Part shown: piece by piece, positions 35,218 to 43,502 of the stretch
How positions within the stretch are numbered: the first letter of the stretch is position 1
Layout of the letters: each line of letters opens with the position of its first letter
Source: JAKVCB01 sp965243695
Lineage (GTDB): Bacteria; Planctomycetota; Planctomycetia; Pirellulales; Lacipirellulaceae
Direction of reading: 5' to 3'
Assembly: GCA_965243695.1 (NCBI GenBank)
Contig: CBDEWC010000014.1
Coordinates: forward strand, 496,001 to 560,000
DNA length: 64,000 nucleotides
The notes under the pieces: generated by a model
Seen by the model: only the letters and a program-made list of their open reading frames with translations
The model's database searches: none
What the model was told of the DNA's origin: nothing
Translations under genes and position numbers: made by a program

Positions 35218-36621
35218 ATGGCTGATCCAAAATCACCCGATGAATTACCCGGCGAACTGCTGAGTGCGTACTTGGATGATGCACTCTCGAGCGAAGAGCG
35301 GATCCAAATCGAGCAGCATCTGCTTGCTCACCCGGAGGCACAGCAGCAACTTGACCAATTGCGGGCCGTCTCATCGTTCGTGCGCCGACTTCCTCCGCAG
35401 CCTGCCCGAGCCGATTTGCGAGATTCGGTTTTGAAGAGAATCGAGAGGCAACAGGGTGGCACCGAACAGATCGTAAAGCCGAAGCTGACTATTGGGCGCT
35501 CACCCCGCGGTTGGATTTGGGCAGGCCTGGCGGTGGCCGCGTCGATTGCGCTGATGATCTACCAGGAGCGATCGAATCTCAATCCGCCCAACTCGGACTT
35601 GGCGCACCGTTCCATGCAGGGACCCAAAAATCCCAGCCATGATTATCTGCAGTGGACAAACCCTCAAGCGGGGGAACCGTCCGGGAATGAAGCCTTTGAT
35701 GAAATCGGGGTCGCCTCGAGTTCAGCAAACCGGGCACAAGCCAGGGATGTGGAACCACTGGCGGGTGTATCAAAGCAGGAATTCTTTATGACACCTTCCG
35801 AAGGTGACGGTTCGGCCAACCCCCCGACTTTGGTCGTGCAAGTCGTCATGCCGGCTAGTGCACGTCGGAACGGTACTTTCGAAACTCTGCTTGCGAGCGA
35901 GGGGCTGATCGATCGGGCGGACCTGGAAGCTTCCAGGGAATTGAAAACCGAGCAGCATTTCTTTATCGACCAGGGGGCTCGCAATGCAATCGGAGTCAGA
36001 ACTGACAATCTTGACGAAACAGCGCATGCTGAAAATCGAAAGCGCGGCTTGGGTCGTATTGCGGAGGAGAACGCCGAGTTTTCCGCGAGGTTTTCTGGGA
36101 CACCGGCAGAACTGCCTGCTGAGGGGCAATCGTTCAGCGACGGTGGCGAATCGGTGGAGGTGATCATGGTCGAGGCACCCAAGGCCAATGTTTTGTCTTG
36201 CCTGGAAAAAATCCAAAGTGATGAACGCAATTTCGTGGCGATTGAGGTGGACATGCTAAAAGGACAACCCAGTGCCCGCCGTGCCGTTGGCCGAACGGAC
36301 AAAACGGTGAACAGATATGCGGAAGAAGATTCGTCCTGGATTGGGCGGCGGCAGTTCAATCGCGGCCAAATCCCCCCTGCGCAACGATTCCTTCAGCCAG
36401 CAAAAGAAAGGGTTCGTCCACCAGCTCTGGCCAAAGCTGGCAAACCTCAGCCCCCAGGGGTGGGCAACTTGTCCGCTACCGAACCGAGCGTTACGAAAGC
36501 CCAGCGGAAGGCCATTGCCCGATCGCCGTTGGTCGGCGACAATTTGATCCAAGTGGTCTTTGTGCTTGGCACGTCTGCCCCACCAGAATCGGTTTCAACG
36601 CAACCGGATTTGCAGGAGTAA
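35218..36621 (+). CDS. Anti-sigma factor, membrane-anchored
   Basis: 467 residues. Residues 13-60 (LLSAYLDDALSSEERIQIEQHLLAHPEAQQQLDQLRAVSSFVRRLP) form an anti-sigma domain of the zf-HC2/RsrA fold, but the zinc-binding His-Cys-Cys set is absent. One membrane helix (about 98-115, GWIWAGLAVAASIALMIY) is followed by an extracytoplasmic part of about 350 residues without a known domain. It should hold the upstream sigma factor at the membrane until a signal arrives. Release by the S2P or rhomboid proteases encoded in this window is possible but unsupported. Confidence 0.82.
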   Translation: MADPKSPDELPGELLSAYLDDALSSEERIQIEQHLLAHPEAQQQLDQLRAVSSFVRRLPPQPARADLRDSVLKRIERQQGGTEQIVKPKLTIGRSPRGWIWAGLAVAASIALMIYQERSNLNPPNSDLAHRSMQGPKNPSHDYLQWTNPQAGEPSGNEAFDEIGVASSSANRAQARDVEPLAGVSKQEFFMTPSEGDGSANPPTLVVQVVMPASARRNGTFETLLASEGLIDRADLEASRELKTEQHFFIDQGARNAIGVRTDNLDETAHAENRKRGLGRIAEENAEFSARFSGTPAELPAEGQSFSDGGESVEVIMVEAPKANVLSCLEKIQSDERNFVAIEVDMLKGQPSARRAVGRTDKTVNRYAEEDSSWIGRRQFNRGQIPPAQRFLQPAKERVRPPALAKAGKPQPPGVGNLSATEPSVTKAQRKAIARSPLVGDNLIQVVFVLGTSAPPESVSTQPDLQE

Positions 36622-36648
36622 AGTCCACAACGAAGCGGTGCAGCCACA

Positions 36649-36698
36649 GTGAATTTGTATAAAAGTGAATTTGTATCAAACTGTGAAGTTGTATAAAG
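36649..36698. repeat. Three tandem copies of a 16-18-bp AT-rich unit
   Basis: GTGAATTTGTATAAAA at 36649, GTGAATTTGTATCAAACT at 36665 and GTGAAGTTGTATAAAG at 36683. They lie between the anti-sigma stop and the CDGSH gene. Each contains TGTATAAA-like sequence, which could also act as promoter -10 elements, so the array may influence expression of the CDGSH gene. Confidence 0.8.
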
Positions 36699-36766
36699 CT
36701 ACAGGTAGAGAGGCTTGATTTGGGTGGCAAGCCGGGGAAATCCAGCGGAAAAAATAGGAGTGATTC

Positions 36767-36982
36767 ATGGCTGACGTGAAAATTCGGATTCGGCCCAATG
36801 GCCCGTTTCTTGTAGAGGGAGCAGTGGAGTTAACCGATTCGGCAGGTAATGCTTATCCCTTGAGTCCCGACAAGCCGGCGATTGCCCTGTGCCGTTGTGG
36901 GGCCTCAAAGGACCGACCTTTCTGTGACGGTTCGCATCGTGCCAGCGGATTTGAGTCGGATGAGCGGGCTCCATCCGGTTAA
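36767..36982 (+). CDS. CDGSH iron-sulfur domain protein
   Basis: 71 residues with one complete CDGSH motif: LCRCGASKDRPFCDGSHRASGF, giving Cys42, Cys44, Cys53 and His57 as ligands for a 2Fe-2S cluster (3Cys-1His, as in mitoNEET). AGGAG lies six bases before the ATG. Such small bacterial proteins are cytosolic electron or cluster carriers; the partner is unknown. A hairpin overlapping the stop codon may end the transcript. Confidence 0.92.
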   Translation: MADVKIRIRPNGPFLVEGAVELTDSAGNAYPLSPDKPAIALCRCGASKDRPFCDGSHRASGFESDERAPSG

Positions 36983-37014
36983 GGCGTGATATGCCACAAC
37001 CGGTCTGATATTTT
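36975..37014 (+). terminator. Possible terminator overlapping the CDGSH stop codon
   Basis: CCGGTT at 36975 pairs with AACCGG at 36998, with an inner GGC/GCC pairing, and TCTGATATTTTG follows. The stop codon TAA lies within the 5' arm. The T-run is interrupted, so efficiency is uncertain. Confidence 0.4.
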
Positions 37015-37389
37015 GCCAAAGGGCGTATCAGGCCGTTGTTGAGTTGGCACAAAAAAGTGCCGGAGAGGTCGGCTGGCCATTTTTTGTTCACCACCGGTCG
37101 AGCGCATTCGACAACTTTTCCCCAGGGTCCCTCGTGGTGGCCATCGGCCGGATTGCTCCCTAAGTGGGGCTGTTTTCCCGTGGTAATCGTCAATTTGGCG
37201 GGTTGGCTGCGGCAAGATTTCAACCGGTCACCAGGGAGCATTTGACGGTTCTGCACCCAGTCGTGCTACATTCGGTGGCTCGACCGTTGTTGATTGGAGA
37301 GCCGGTTTGGTGCCGGGCCACGCCATTTTAGTTTTGGCTTGGCGCAATGCCTCTCATTCTTAAGAAAACATCATGGAGGTGCTGCACGG
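37015..37389. other. Intergenic region, no gene recognised
   Basis: 375 bp between the CDGSH gene and the next plus-strand gene. No coding motif, RNA gene or repeat was seen; a promoter for the following gene is expected near its end. Confidence 0.45.
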
Positions 37390-38247
37390 ATGCCCCAAAC
37401 AGAAAAATCTTCTGCAGATCAAGGCAGCGGACCTTTGGGTGCGACAACCCTTGAATCGCTTGCGAATGCATCGGGCCAATACATCAACCAGTGGAACCGG
37501 CTGGTGAGCACCACTAACTGGGAAAAAGGCCAGATTATTTGCGAGTGGCGGGAAGCGATTGAAAAAGAGGGTTTGCCCGCAACCGAGTGCGCGGATGAAA
37601 AATGGGCCAGCCTGGTGGGCGGTGTCACAGGTCAGCACGTGGGTAGGCTGCGCCGGGTTCATCAAGAGTTTGGCAAAGTGTGGGAAGAGTACCCCGGCTT
37701 GTTTTGGAGTCATTTTCAGATAGCGACCGAGTGGGATGACTCGGAGATGTGGCTTGAGGGGGCGGTCCAGCACGGCTGGTCGGTTTCGCAAATGCGTGGG
37801 AGGCGTTGGGAAGCCCACGGCGCGCCCGAGGAACTCAAGCCTCGTGAAGAAGAAATCATGCTCACCGAAATGGACGAAGGCGCAGAAGTTGCTGATGATT
37901 GGGTAACTCCCGCCACTTCAACGACGGCCAGCGTTCGGGACCCGGACGACGCGAGTGCAATCGAAAATGACAACTCAGAGTCCAAGAGCGAAGACGCAAG
38001 TTCTCCAGCCAAACGGACCAAAGCCCAGGGCCCGACGGGAGATACACATGAACCTACAAAGCTGGCGCGGAAACGTCCGTTTGCGAATCTTCCTGATTTG
38101 CCAGACGATGTCGCCGAGGCTTTTGAGCAATTCAAATTGGTGATTTTGGCCCATAAGATGACGGACTGGAGTGACATTTCGCGAGACGACCTGCTAGCGA
38201 GCCTTGATGCGCTGAAAGAACTGGCTGTGATTTCCGGAGACCGTTGA
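37390..38247 (+). CDS. Hypothetical protein, probably planctomycete-specific
   Basis: 285 residues from the ATG at 37390, with GGAGG about ten bases upstream. The N-terminal half (about 1-135) looks folded and tryptophan-rich: YINQWNRLVSTTNWEKGQII, EWREAIEKEGLPATECADEKWASLVGGVTGQHVGRLRRVHQEFG, YPGLFWSHFQIATEWDDSEMWLEGAVQHGWSVSQMRGRRWE. An acidic low-complexity middle (about 140-230) and a short helical end (DDVAEAFEQFKLVILAHKMTDW) follow. I recognise no domain. SVSQMRxxRWE and the helix-rich start faintly recall DNA-binding partition-type proteins, which is only an impression. It is convergent with the next gene. Confidence 0.75.
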   Translation: MPQTEKSSADQGSGPLGATTLESLANASGQYINQWNRLVSTTNWEKGQIICEWREAIEKEGLPATECADEKWASLVGGVTGQHVGRLRRVHQEFGKVWEEYPGLFWSHFQIATEWDDSEMWLEGAVQHGWSVSQMRGRRWEAHGAPEELKPREEEIMLTEMDEGAEVADDWVTPATSTTASVRDPDDASAIENDNSESKSEDASSPAKRTKAQGPTGDTHEPTKLARKRPFANLPDLPDDVAEAFEQFKLVILAHKMTDWSDISRDDLLASLDALKELAVISGDR

Positions 38248-38310
38248 TTTCCAAAAGACCGTTTGTGAGTCTGGCAGCGCCGACAGCACCATTTGCCAGT
38301 GCCTGGGTGC

Positions 38311-38793
38311 CTACCCGGCTGCAGCAAACATTTCGGCATAGTCGAGCACCCACAGTTCGACCAGTTTGTGGAAGCTCTCTTCGTCAACTTCGTTGAGTCG
38401 CTGGAAGTTTTTGCGACTGAACGACTCGCGGTTGTGAACCGTCCCTTTGGCGATCAGTTCTAGAACGTGATATTTGTTGAAGGGGCTGACGACGAGCGTA
38501 AGTCGGCTGAAATAATTCTCGCGATGCCCCTTGGCGATCTTGATATCATCCCGGTTGACGGCAGCTCCCCAACCGGTGTCATCGACGATTGTTTCGAAGC
38601 GAAAGCCGGGGATATTATCAGCGAGTTGTTTAAGGCAAACTTCGATGTATTCGGTCAGAACGAGTCGATGGTTGGAGTGGAGCCGCTTCCACTCTTCTTC
38701 ACTGAGTGCTTTGGCTTGTTCCTGGCGGAGCTTTTCATCTCGCGCCCGCTGGCCCCGCTCTGCCGCTTTCTGAAGTCGTGATCGAAAATCCAT
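38311..38793 (-). CDS. Conserved hypothetical protein
   Basis: 160 residues, soluble, no signal. A charged helical start (RLQKAAERGQRARDEKLRQEQAKALSEEEWKRLH) leads to a mixed domain with FRFETIVDDTGWGAAVNRDD and YFSRLTLVVSPFNKYHVLELIAKGTVHNRESFSRKNFQRL. Composition and spacing look like a genuine gene. I cannot name a family. It lies between two genes on different strands with a convergent 63-bp gap downstream. Confidence 0.7.
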   Translation of the reverse strand: MDFRSRLQKAAERGQRARDEKLRQEQAKALSEEEWKRLHSNHRLVLTEYIEVCLKQLADNIPGFRFETIVDDTGWGAAVNRDDIKIAKGHRENYFSRLTLVVSPFNKYHVLELIAKGTVHNRESFSRKNFQRLNEVDEESFHKLVELWVLDYAEMFAAAG

Positions 38794-39173
38794 AGACCCA
38801 TGAATAACCGATTCTGCGCAAAGGGGGAAGCCCTAGCCGACGGTTCTCTTGTGAAGACGCGCTGAACCTGGGTGAGAGTTTTCAAGAGAGGTTGATGCAG
38901 TGCAGCAAGATTCCATCACCATGAAGCTGGAAAGCCATTCGGTTGTCGCCAGCAGCGCCGATGCGCAAAGCCGACTGTTCGTCAACCGATGCCGGTCGAA
39001 ATGGTTTTGAAGTCACGCTGGGGCTGGACTCGCCTGGTGGATGAGAACTTTGCGATTTCCTGGCAGCGTTTGCGGGTAGTGTCTCTTTTGGGCAGCGCCG
39101 CATGCTTGACAAAAAAAGAACCGTCAAGCGGTGAAACAGAAATGATCGCACTCATAAATTCTGGCGAAGAGGT
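38794..39173. other. Intergenic region downstream of tex
   Basis: 380 bp between tex and the hypothetical gene, both minus strand. CTTGAC and GTCAAG near 39109-39132 form an inverted repeat around an A-rich loop. The longest frame (38882-39151, minus) has no recognisable motif. Confidence 0.4.
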
Positions 39174-41669
39174 CTATTTTTTAGAAGGGCCGGGCGGGTC
39201 GGATTTTTTCTGGTGATACTGCAACAGGTCGCCAAAGGATCGCATTGATTCCTTGCCTTCTTCCATCTCTTTGGTGATGGGCACGCGGTTCTTGGAAGCC
39301 CGTTTTTCGAAAGAGCGCGGACCGGTCGGGCGGGATGAAGGGCGTTGCCCTTTTTTGCCATGGGGCCGCTTTGAGCCATTGTTGGCAGAGCGTTTCTTGC
39401 CACGTTGGGGAGGACGTTCAGATTTTTGTTTCTCAGCGGAACCTCGCCGGGATTGTTGTTTTGAGCGTCGTTGTTCGGGCGGTTTTTCGGTACCAGGTTC
39501 GATCATCGTCAGCGCGACGCGGTGGCGCTCCTGATCAATCGAGGCAACCCAGATTCTCACCTGGTCTCCGACTGCAATTGCGGAATGGGGGTCGCGAACA
39601 AAACCATTACTAAGTTGGCTGATATGCACCAAACTACTATCGGGGAGTCCGACATCAACAAATGCTCCGAAGTCGACGACATTCAGGACGGTACCTCGCA
39701 ACTCCATGCCAGGCTGGAGCTGTTCAAACTTGATAATATCGCGACGAAAGATAGGCGGAGGTAAATCATCGCGCGGATCACGGCCTGGTTTAGACAGCGA
39801 ATCGAGCATGTTTTCCAGGGTAAATTTCCCAATTTCTAATTCCAGCGCGAGTGCTTCCCGGTTGAGTTGGGACTTTTGTTTCAGCTGGTCTACAAAGGTT
39901 TTGCCAGTGAGTTCTGTCGGGGCGATGGACAGTTTCTCCAGCAATTTTGTGGTCGTCGCGTAGTTCTCGGGGTGGATCCAGGTTCCATCGAGCGGATTGT
40001 CTCCGCCTTCGATCTTGAGGAAACCGGCGGCTTGAACAAACGTTGCATCACCCAGGCTACTGACTTCCAACAGCTGGGCTCGATTACGAAAAGAGCCATG
40101 CTGCTGGCGATGTTCGTAAACTTTTCTGGCCGTCAATTGGTTCATGCCAGAAACATAGCGCAACAGTGCTGCACTAGCTGTATTCAAGTCGACACCCACA
40201 TAACTCACACACGATTGAACCACTTCATCGAGCATATCGCTCAAATGCCTTGCTTTGGCATCGTGCTGGTAGAGCCCGACGCCAATGCTGGCAGGATCGA
40301 TTTTCACGAATTCGCTCAGGGGATCCTGCAGGCGACGCCCTATTGAAACGGCACTGCGTTGCATTGGATTGCAATCGGGTAATTCCTCACGGCCAATTTC
40401 GCTGGTGGAATAGACACTTGCACCGGCCTCATTGACGATGATGTATTCCACGTCCTGGCCTTGGAGTTCGTCGCCCAAAATCGTGGCAATGAGTTCCTCG
40501 GTTTGTCGGCAAGCAGTGCCGTTGCCGATGGCGACGACCTGGAGCTGGTGTTGGCGGATGAGTTCGACAATTTTGTCGCGTGCGGTTTTTGTCTTTTCTT
40601 CACTCCCAATGATGTGAACCAGGCCATGGTCCAGCAGTTCACCTGTTTCGTTGAGCGCCGCCAGTTTGCATCCCGCCTTGAACCCCGGATCAATAGCCAG
40701 CACGCGACGACCCGGCATGGGTGGTTGCAACAACAGATTTCGAAGGTTTTTGGCAAACACCGAAATGGCATGCGTTTCCGCTTTTTCAGATATCTCGCGA
40801 CGCGTTTCCCGTTCAAGACTTGGCAGTAACAGGCGGTTGACCATGTCCTTCGTACAGCCGGTCAGGAAATCTTTGTGTTCATGATCCGTTTTGACAAGCA
40901 GATCCGTTGCGAGTTGGCAGATTGCACCTTCGTCGACTTCTACCTTGACACGGAGGACTTTCGCTTTTTCCCCGCGATTGATTGCCAGGACTCGGTGTGG
41001 AGGAATTCGATGCGCGTGTTCCCGGTAGTCGAGGTAGTCCTTGTATTGACTGTTCTTCTTTTCGTTATCTCCAAGTTTAGCGCTGCGGAGTTGCCCACTG
41101 CTGCGGTAGAGTTTGCGAATCTTGCCCCGCACGTCGGCTCGTTCGCTGAACCGCTCGGTGAGGACATGTCCCGCACCAAGCAGTGCGGTGGCAACATCAT
41201 TAATTCCCTTGTCTTCGTTCACAAAGTCGGCAGCACGCTTGTCGAGATCGACACAGTTGGGCGCTTCGGCAAGGATTTCTTCAGCCAGGGGACCCAGCCC
41301 TGCGTCGCGGGCTTTGCTTGCCAGCGACTCTTTTTTGGGTTTGAAGGGAAGATAGAGGTCCTCCAGTCGCTTGAGATCCGCCGCCTTTTCAATTTGTGAG
41401 CGGAGGTCCTCTGTCAATTTATTTTGTGATTTAACCGACCGCAGGATTGTTTGTTTGCGATCGAAGAGCTGTCGATGCTGTCTCAAGACATTTTGCACCC
41501 GACTGATTTGTTGCTCGTCGAGTCCACCCGTTTGATCCTGCCGGTAACGCGTGATAAATGGCACCGTATTGCCTTCATCAAGCAGACGCACCGTTTCTGT
41601 GACCGACCGTTCAGGCAGGTCCAATTTGCGCGTGAGTTGAGAGATGTCCAGTGCAGTGCAATCTGACAT
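39174..41669 (-). CDS. tex: Tex family transcription accessory protein with S1 domain
   Basis: 831 residues. Tex N-terminal helices (VTETVRLLDEGNTVPFITRYRQDQTGGLDEQQISRV), the YqgF/RuvC-like domain (GRRVLAIDPGFKAGCKLAALNETGELLDH, VVAIGNGTACRQTEELIA), helix-hairpin-helix repeats (YVSGMNQLTARKVYEHRQQHGSFRNRAQLLEV), and an S1 RNA-binding domain (LQPGMELRGTVLNVVDFGAFVDVGLPDSSLVHISQLS). Beyond the usual end is a very basic tail of about 100 residues rich in Arg, Lys, Ser and Pro. Tex binds nucleic acid and affects transcription and RNA handling; the tail would strengthen RNA or ribosome binding. Monocistronic. Confidence 0.96.
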   Translation of the reverse strand: MSDCTALDISQLTRKLDLPERSVTETVRLLDEGNTVPFITRYRQDQTGGLDEQQISRVQNVLRQHRQLFDRKQTILRSVKSQNKLTEDLRSQIEKAADLKRLEDLYLPFKPKKESLASKARDAGLGPLAEEILAEAPNCVDLDKRAADFVNEDKGINDVATALLGAGHVLTERFSERADVRGKIRKLYRSSGQLRSAKLGDNEKKNSQYKDYLDYREHAHRIPPHRVLAINRGEKAKVLRVKVEVDEGAICQLATDLLVKTDHEHKDFLTGCTKDMVNRLLLPSLERETRREISEKAETHAISVFAKNLRNLLLQPPMPGRRVLAIDPGFKAGCKLAALNETGELLDHGLVHIIGSEEKTKTARDKIVELIRQHQLQVVAIGNGTACRQTEELIATILGDELQGQDVEYIIVNEAGASVYSTSEIGREELPDCNPMQRSAVSIGRRLQDPLSEFVKIDPASIGVGLYQHDAKARHLSDMLDEVVQSCVSYVGVDLNTASAALLRYVSGMNQLTARKVYEHRQQHGSFRNRAQLLEVSSLGDATFVQAAGFLKIEGGDNPLDGTWIHPENYATTTKLLEKLSIAPTELTGKTFVDQLKQKSQLNREALALELEIGKFTLENMLDSLSKPGRDPRDDLPPPIFRRDIIKFEQLQPGMELRGTVLNVVDFGAFVDVGLPDSSLVHISQLSNGFVRDPHSAIAVGDQVRIWVASIDQERHRVALTMIEPGTEKPPEQRRSKQQSRRGSAEKQKSERPPQRGKKRSANNGSKRPHGKKGQRPSSRPTGPRSFEKRASKNRVPITKEMEEGKESMRSFGDLLQYHQKKSDPPGPSKK

Positions 41670-42369
41670 GGGGGCGGGTGAGAGTTCGGTTTGAACCGAC
41701 GGTCATTTTTGTTGAGAAAGAAAAATACCTTCGTCAAGCAGGTGTTTTTGGTGTCCGCCGCTGAAAAAACACTACTTCTCTACCAAGGATGGAATAACAC
41801 AATCGAAACCAGCAACGTTGGAACAATTTTATAACGACCGCACCCCAAGGGGGCCATGGTTGTCCCTTGCCAGCAGGTTTGGTATCTCATGCCTGACTAA
41901 CCACAAAAATCAACGAAGCCGCAACACGCGAAGGATATTCTTGATGGTTTGTCCAATGCTGTCATCGCGACCCAGGAAGCGGTTTGATGAATTTATGCGG
42001 TTTGATGAATCTATGTGGCTTCCTGAAACTATATCGCCAACTGCCTTGCACTCCCTAAACAACCAGTTCTTCCTTTTCTGTGCTAGTTCAGCAAGCTGGC
42101 ATTTTTCTGTAACTAAAACGGGCTGTCAAGTTTTGGTGATCTTCCCGAATAAGGTGATTCCCACCGGACAACAGGAGCAATGCAAGCAAACCCTGCAGCT
42201 ATGATAGCACGTGCATACGGCAGATGCTAAAATTCTCCGCAAATTGGTCAAACCCGCAAGATGCAAAATGCCGATACAGCCTGACAGGAGGGGGGACTTT
42301 ACGCATTGGACGATGCAGCACGACGCTGCACGCACCGCTTTTCCCCCCTTGGCGTGTAAGGAAGCAGTT
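41670..42369. other. Long intergenic region between tex and the small conserved gene
   Basis: 700 bp, divergent, so promoters for tex (near 41690-41760) and for the gene at 42370 are expected. Open frames here lack motifs. A two-copy 18-bp tandem repeat lies at 41979-42014. Nothing else recognised. Confidence 0.5.
41979..42014. repeat. Two tandem copies of an 18-bp unit
   Basis: GCGGTTTGATGAATTTAT at 41979-41996 and GCGGTTTGATGAATCTAT at 41997-42014, one mismatch. Confidence 0.85.
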
Positions 42370-42615
42370 ATGGTTCCCATTCAGCTACGAATTTTTCGCG
42401 GACCAGAAGAACAAGAACCACAGCACTCTGTCAGTACAGCGGGTACGGCTCGGCCGTGCGTCACGCTGGCTTTGAGCGAGGTGCTTCCCGCACTTAGCGA
42501 CGCTATCGAGACTGGCCGTGGATGGGTCGAAGACTTTTCTGACGATGAAATCACGATTTCGTCCGACCTGTACGAAGTGCTGATGTCTTATCGCTACTTC
42601 CGCCCTGTCGCTTAG
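42370..42615 (+). CDS. Small conserved hypothetical protein
   Basis: 81 residues. The ATG at 42370 follows AAGGAAG at seven bases. The sequence is acidic and looks folded: MVPIQLRIFRGPEEQ, then CVTLALSEVLPALSDAIETGRGWVEDFSDDEITISSDLYEVLMSYRYF. I recall similar short proteins in other planctomycetes but no function. Its last five codons (Arg-Pro-Val-Ala-stop, CGCCCTGTCGCTTAG) are the first part of a 25-bp tandem repeat that then continues for 11 copies downstream. Confidence 0.75.
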   Translation: MVPIQLRIFRGPEEQEPQHSVSTAGTARPCVTLALSEVLPALSDAIETGRGWVEDFSDDEITISSDLYEVLMSYRYFRPVA

Positions 42616-42875
42616 TCGACCCAGATGCCCTGTCGCTTAGTCGACCCAGATGCCCTGTCGCTTAGTCGACCCAGGTGCCCTGTCGCTTAGTCGACCCAGA
42701 TGCCCTGTCGCTTAGTCGACCCAGGTGCCCTGTCGCTTAGTCGATCCAGGTGCCCTGTCGCTTAGTCGACCCAGATGCCCTGTCGCTTAGTCGACCCAGA
42801 TGCCCTGTCGCTTAGTCGACCCAGATGCCCTGTCGCTTAGTCGACCTGGGTGCCCTGTCGCTTAGTCGACCTGGA
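42601..42875. repeat. Eleven tandem copies of a 25-bp unit starting inside a stop codon region
   Basis: Eleven contiguous units of (T/C)GCCCTGTCGCTTAGTCGAC plus five variable bases fill exactly 275 bp. The first unit contains the final codons and TAG of the gene at 42370. Variation is confined to the last third: CCAGA, CCAGG, TCCAGG (unit 6), CCTGGG and CCTGGA (units 10 and 11). Each contains a small inverted repeat GTCG-CTTAGT-CGAC. There are no spacers, so it is not CRISPR; 25 is not divisible by three, so it is not coding. Confidence 0.97.
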
Positions 42876-43502
42876 TTGGGCCTACTCTCGGTTGGTCCCA
42901 TGCTGGAAAGAGGCCGTGTCGTGCGGATGTCACGGGCGGTCTAGCCAAGTGACGGTGTAGCCGGGCCTTCGTCGACCAATAGAAGTGGCTTTTCACGGGT
43001 GACCGGTGGCCTATTGCAGGTCCCTGGCCCCCTGGTTTTAGTGCCGTGGTTGCGGCTGGCATAGTCGTAGATAGGTTAAAAGCGTTTCCATCCGCTGGTA
43101 CCCTTTCTCATAAACACGGCTTAGGGGACCCAGCCATGTTCATTTCCCCCCGTTTCTTTGTGCCTGTGGCCGCCTGGCATTGGGAAGATCGCCGCAATTT
43201 CTCCAGATTTGGTTTTTCGAGTCCTACAATCTGTGCCGTTGGCGAAAACAGGGCATAAAAGTTCGTTGCTGGGTTGGCAGTGAATACGGGTTTGGATCGG
43301 GCAGCTGTTACCTTTCCCGTCGATGGCAGCCCGCGGCCCTCTTCATTTTGTCCAGCGCTTCGGCGACAAATTCTGTCACTCTGGCCGAGGAATCTGGTGC
43401 GCGAGGTGTGGGTTCACCTCATCCTTGCTGACCTATTGCTCGGGGTTTAGGCTGGAGGAGAGCAAGGGGGGCATCCTGCGGTGCGGGGGGCGGAAGAAGA
43501 CC
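42876..43502. other. Intergenic region, no gene recognised
   Basis: About 630 bp between the 25-bp array and the hydrolase gene. Open frames are short, without motifs. The promoter of the hydrolase is expected close to 43450. No RNA gene or further repeat was seen. Confidence 0.45.

Noticed and set aside
41818..42204. 128-residue open frame upstream of the small conserved gene
   Set aside because: It reads through the 18-bp repeat, has an unnatural composition and no recognisable domain.
42601..42875. CRISPR array
   Set aside because: The 25-bp units are directly contiguous with no unique spacers and no cas genes are near; it is a simple tandem repeat.
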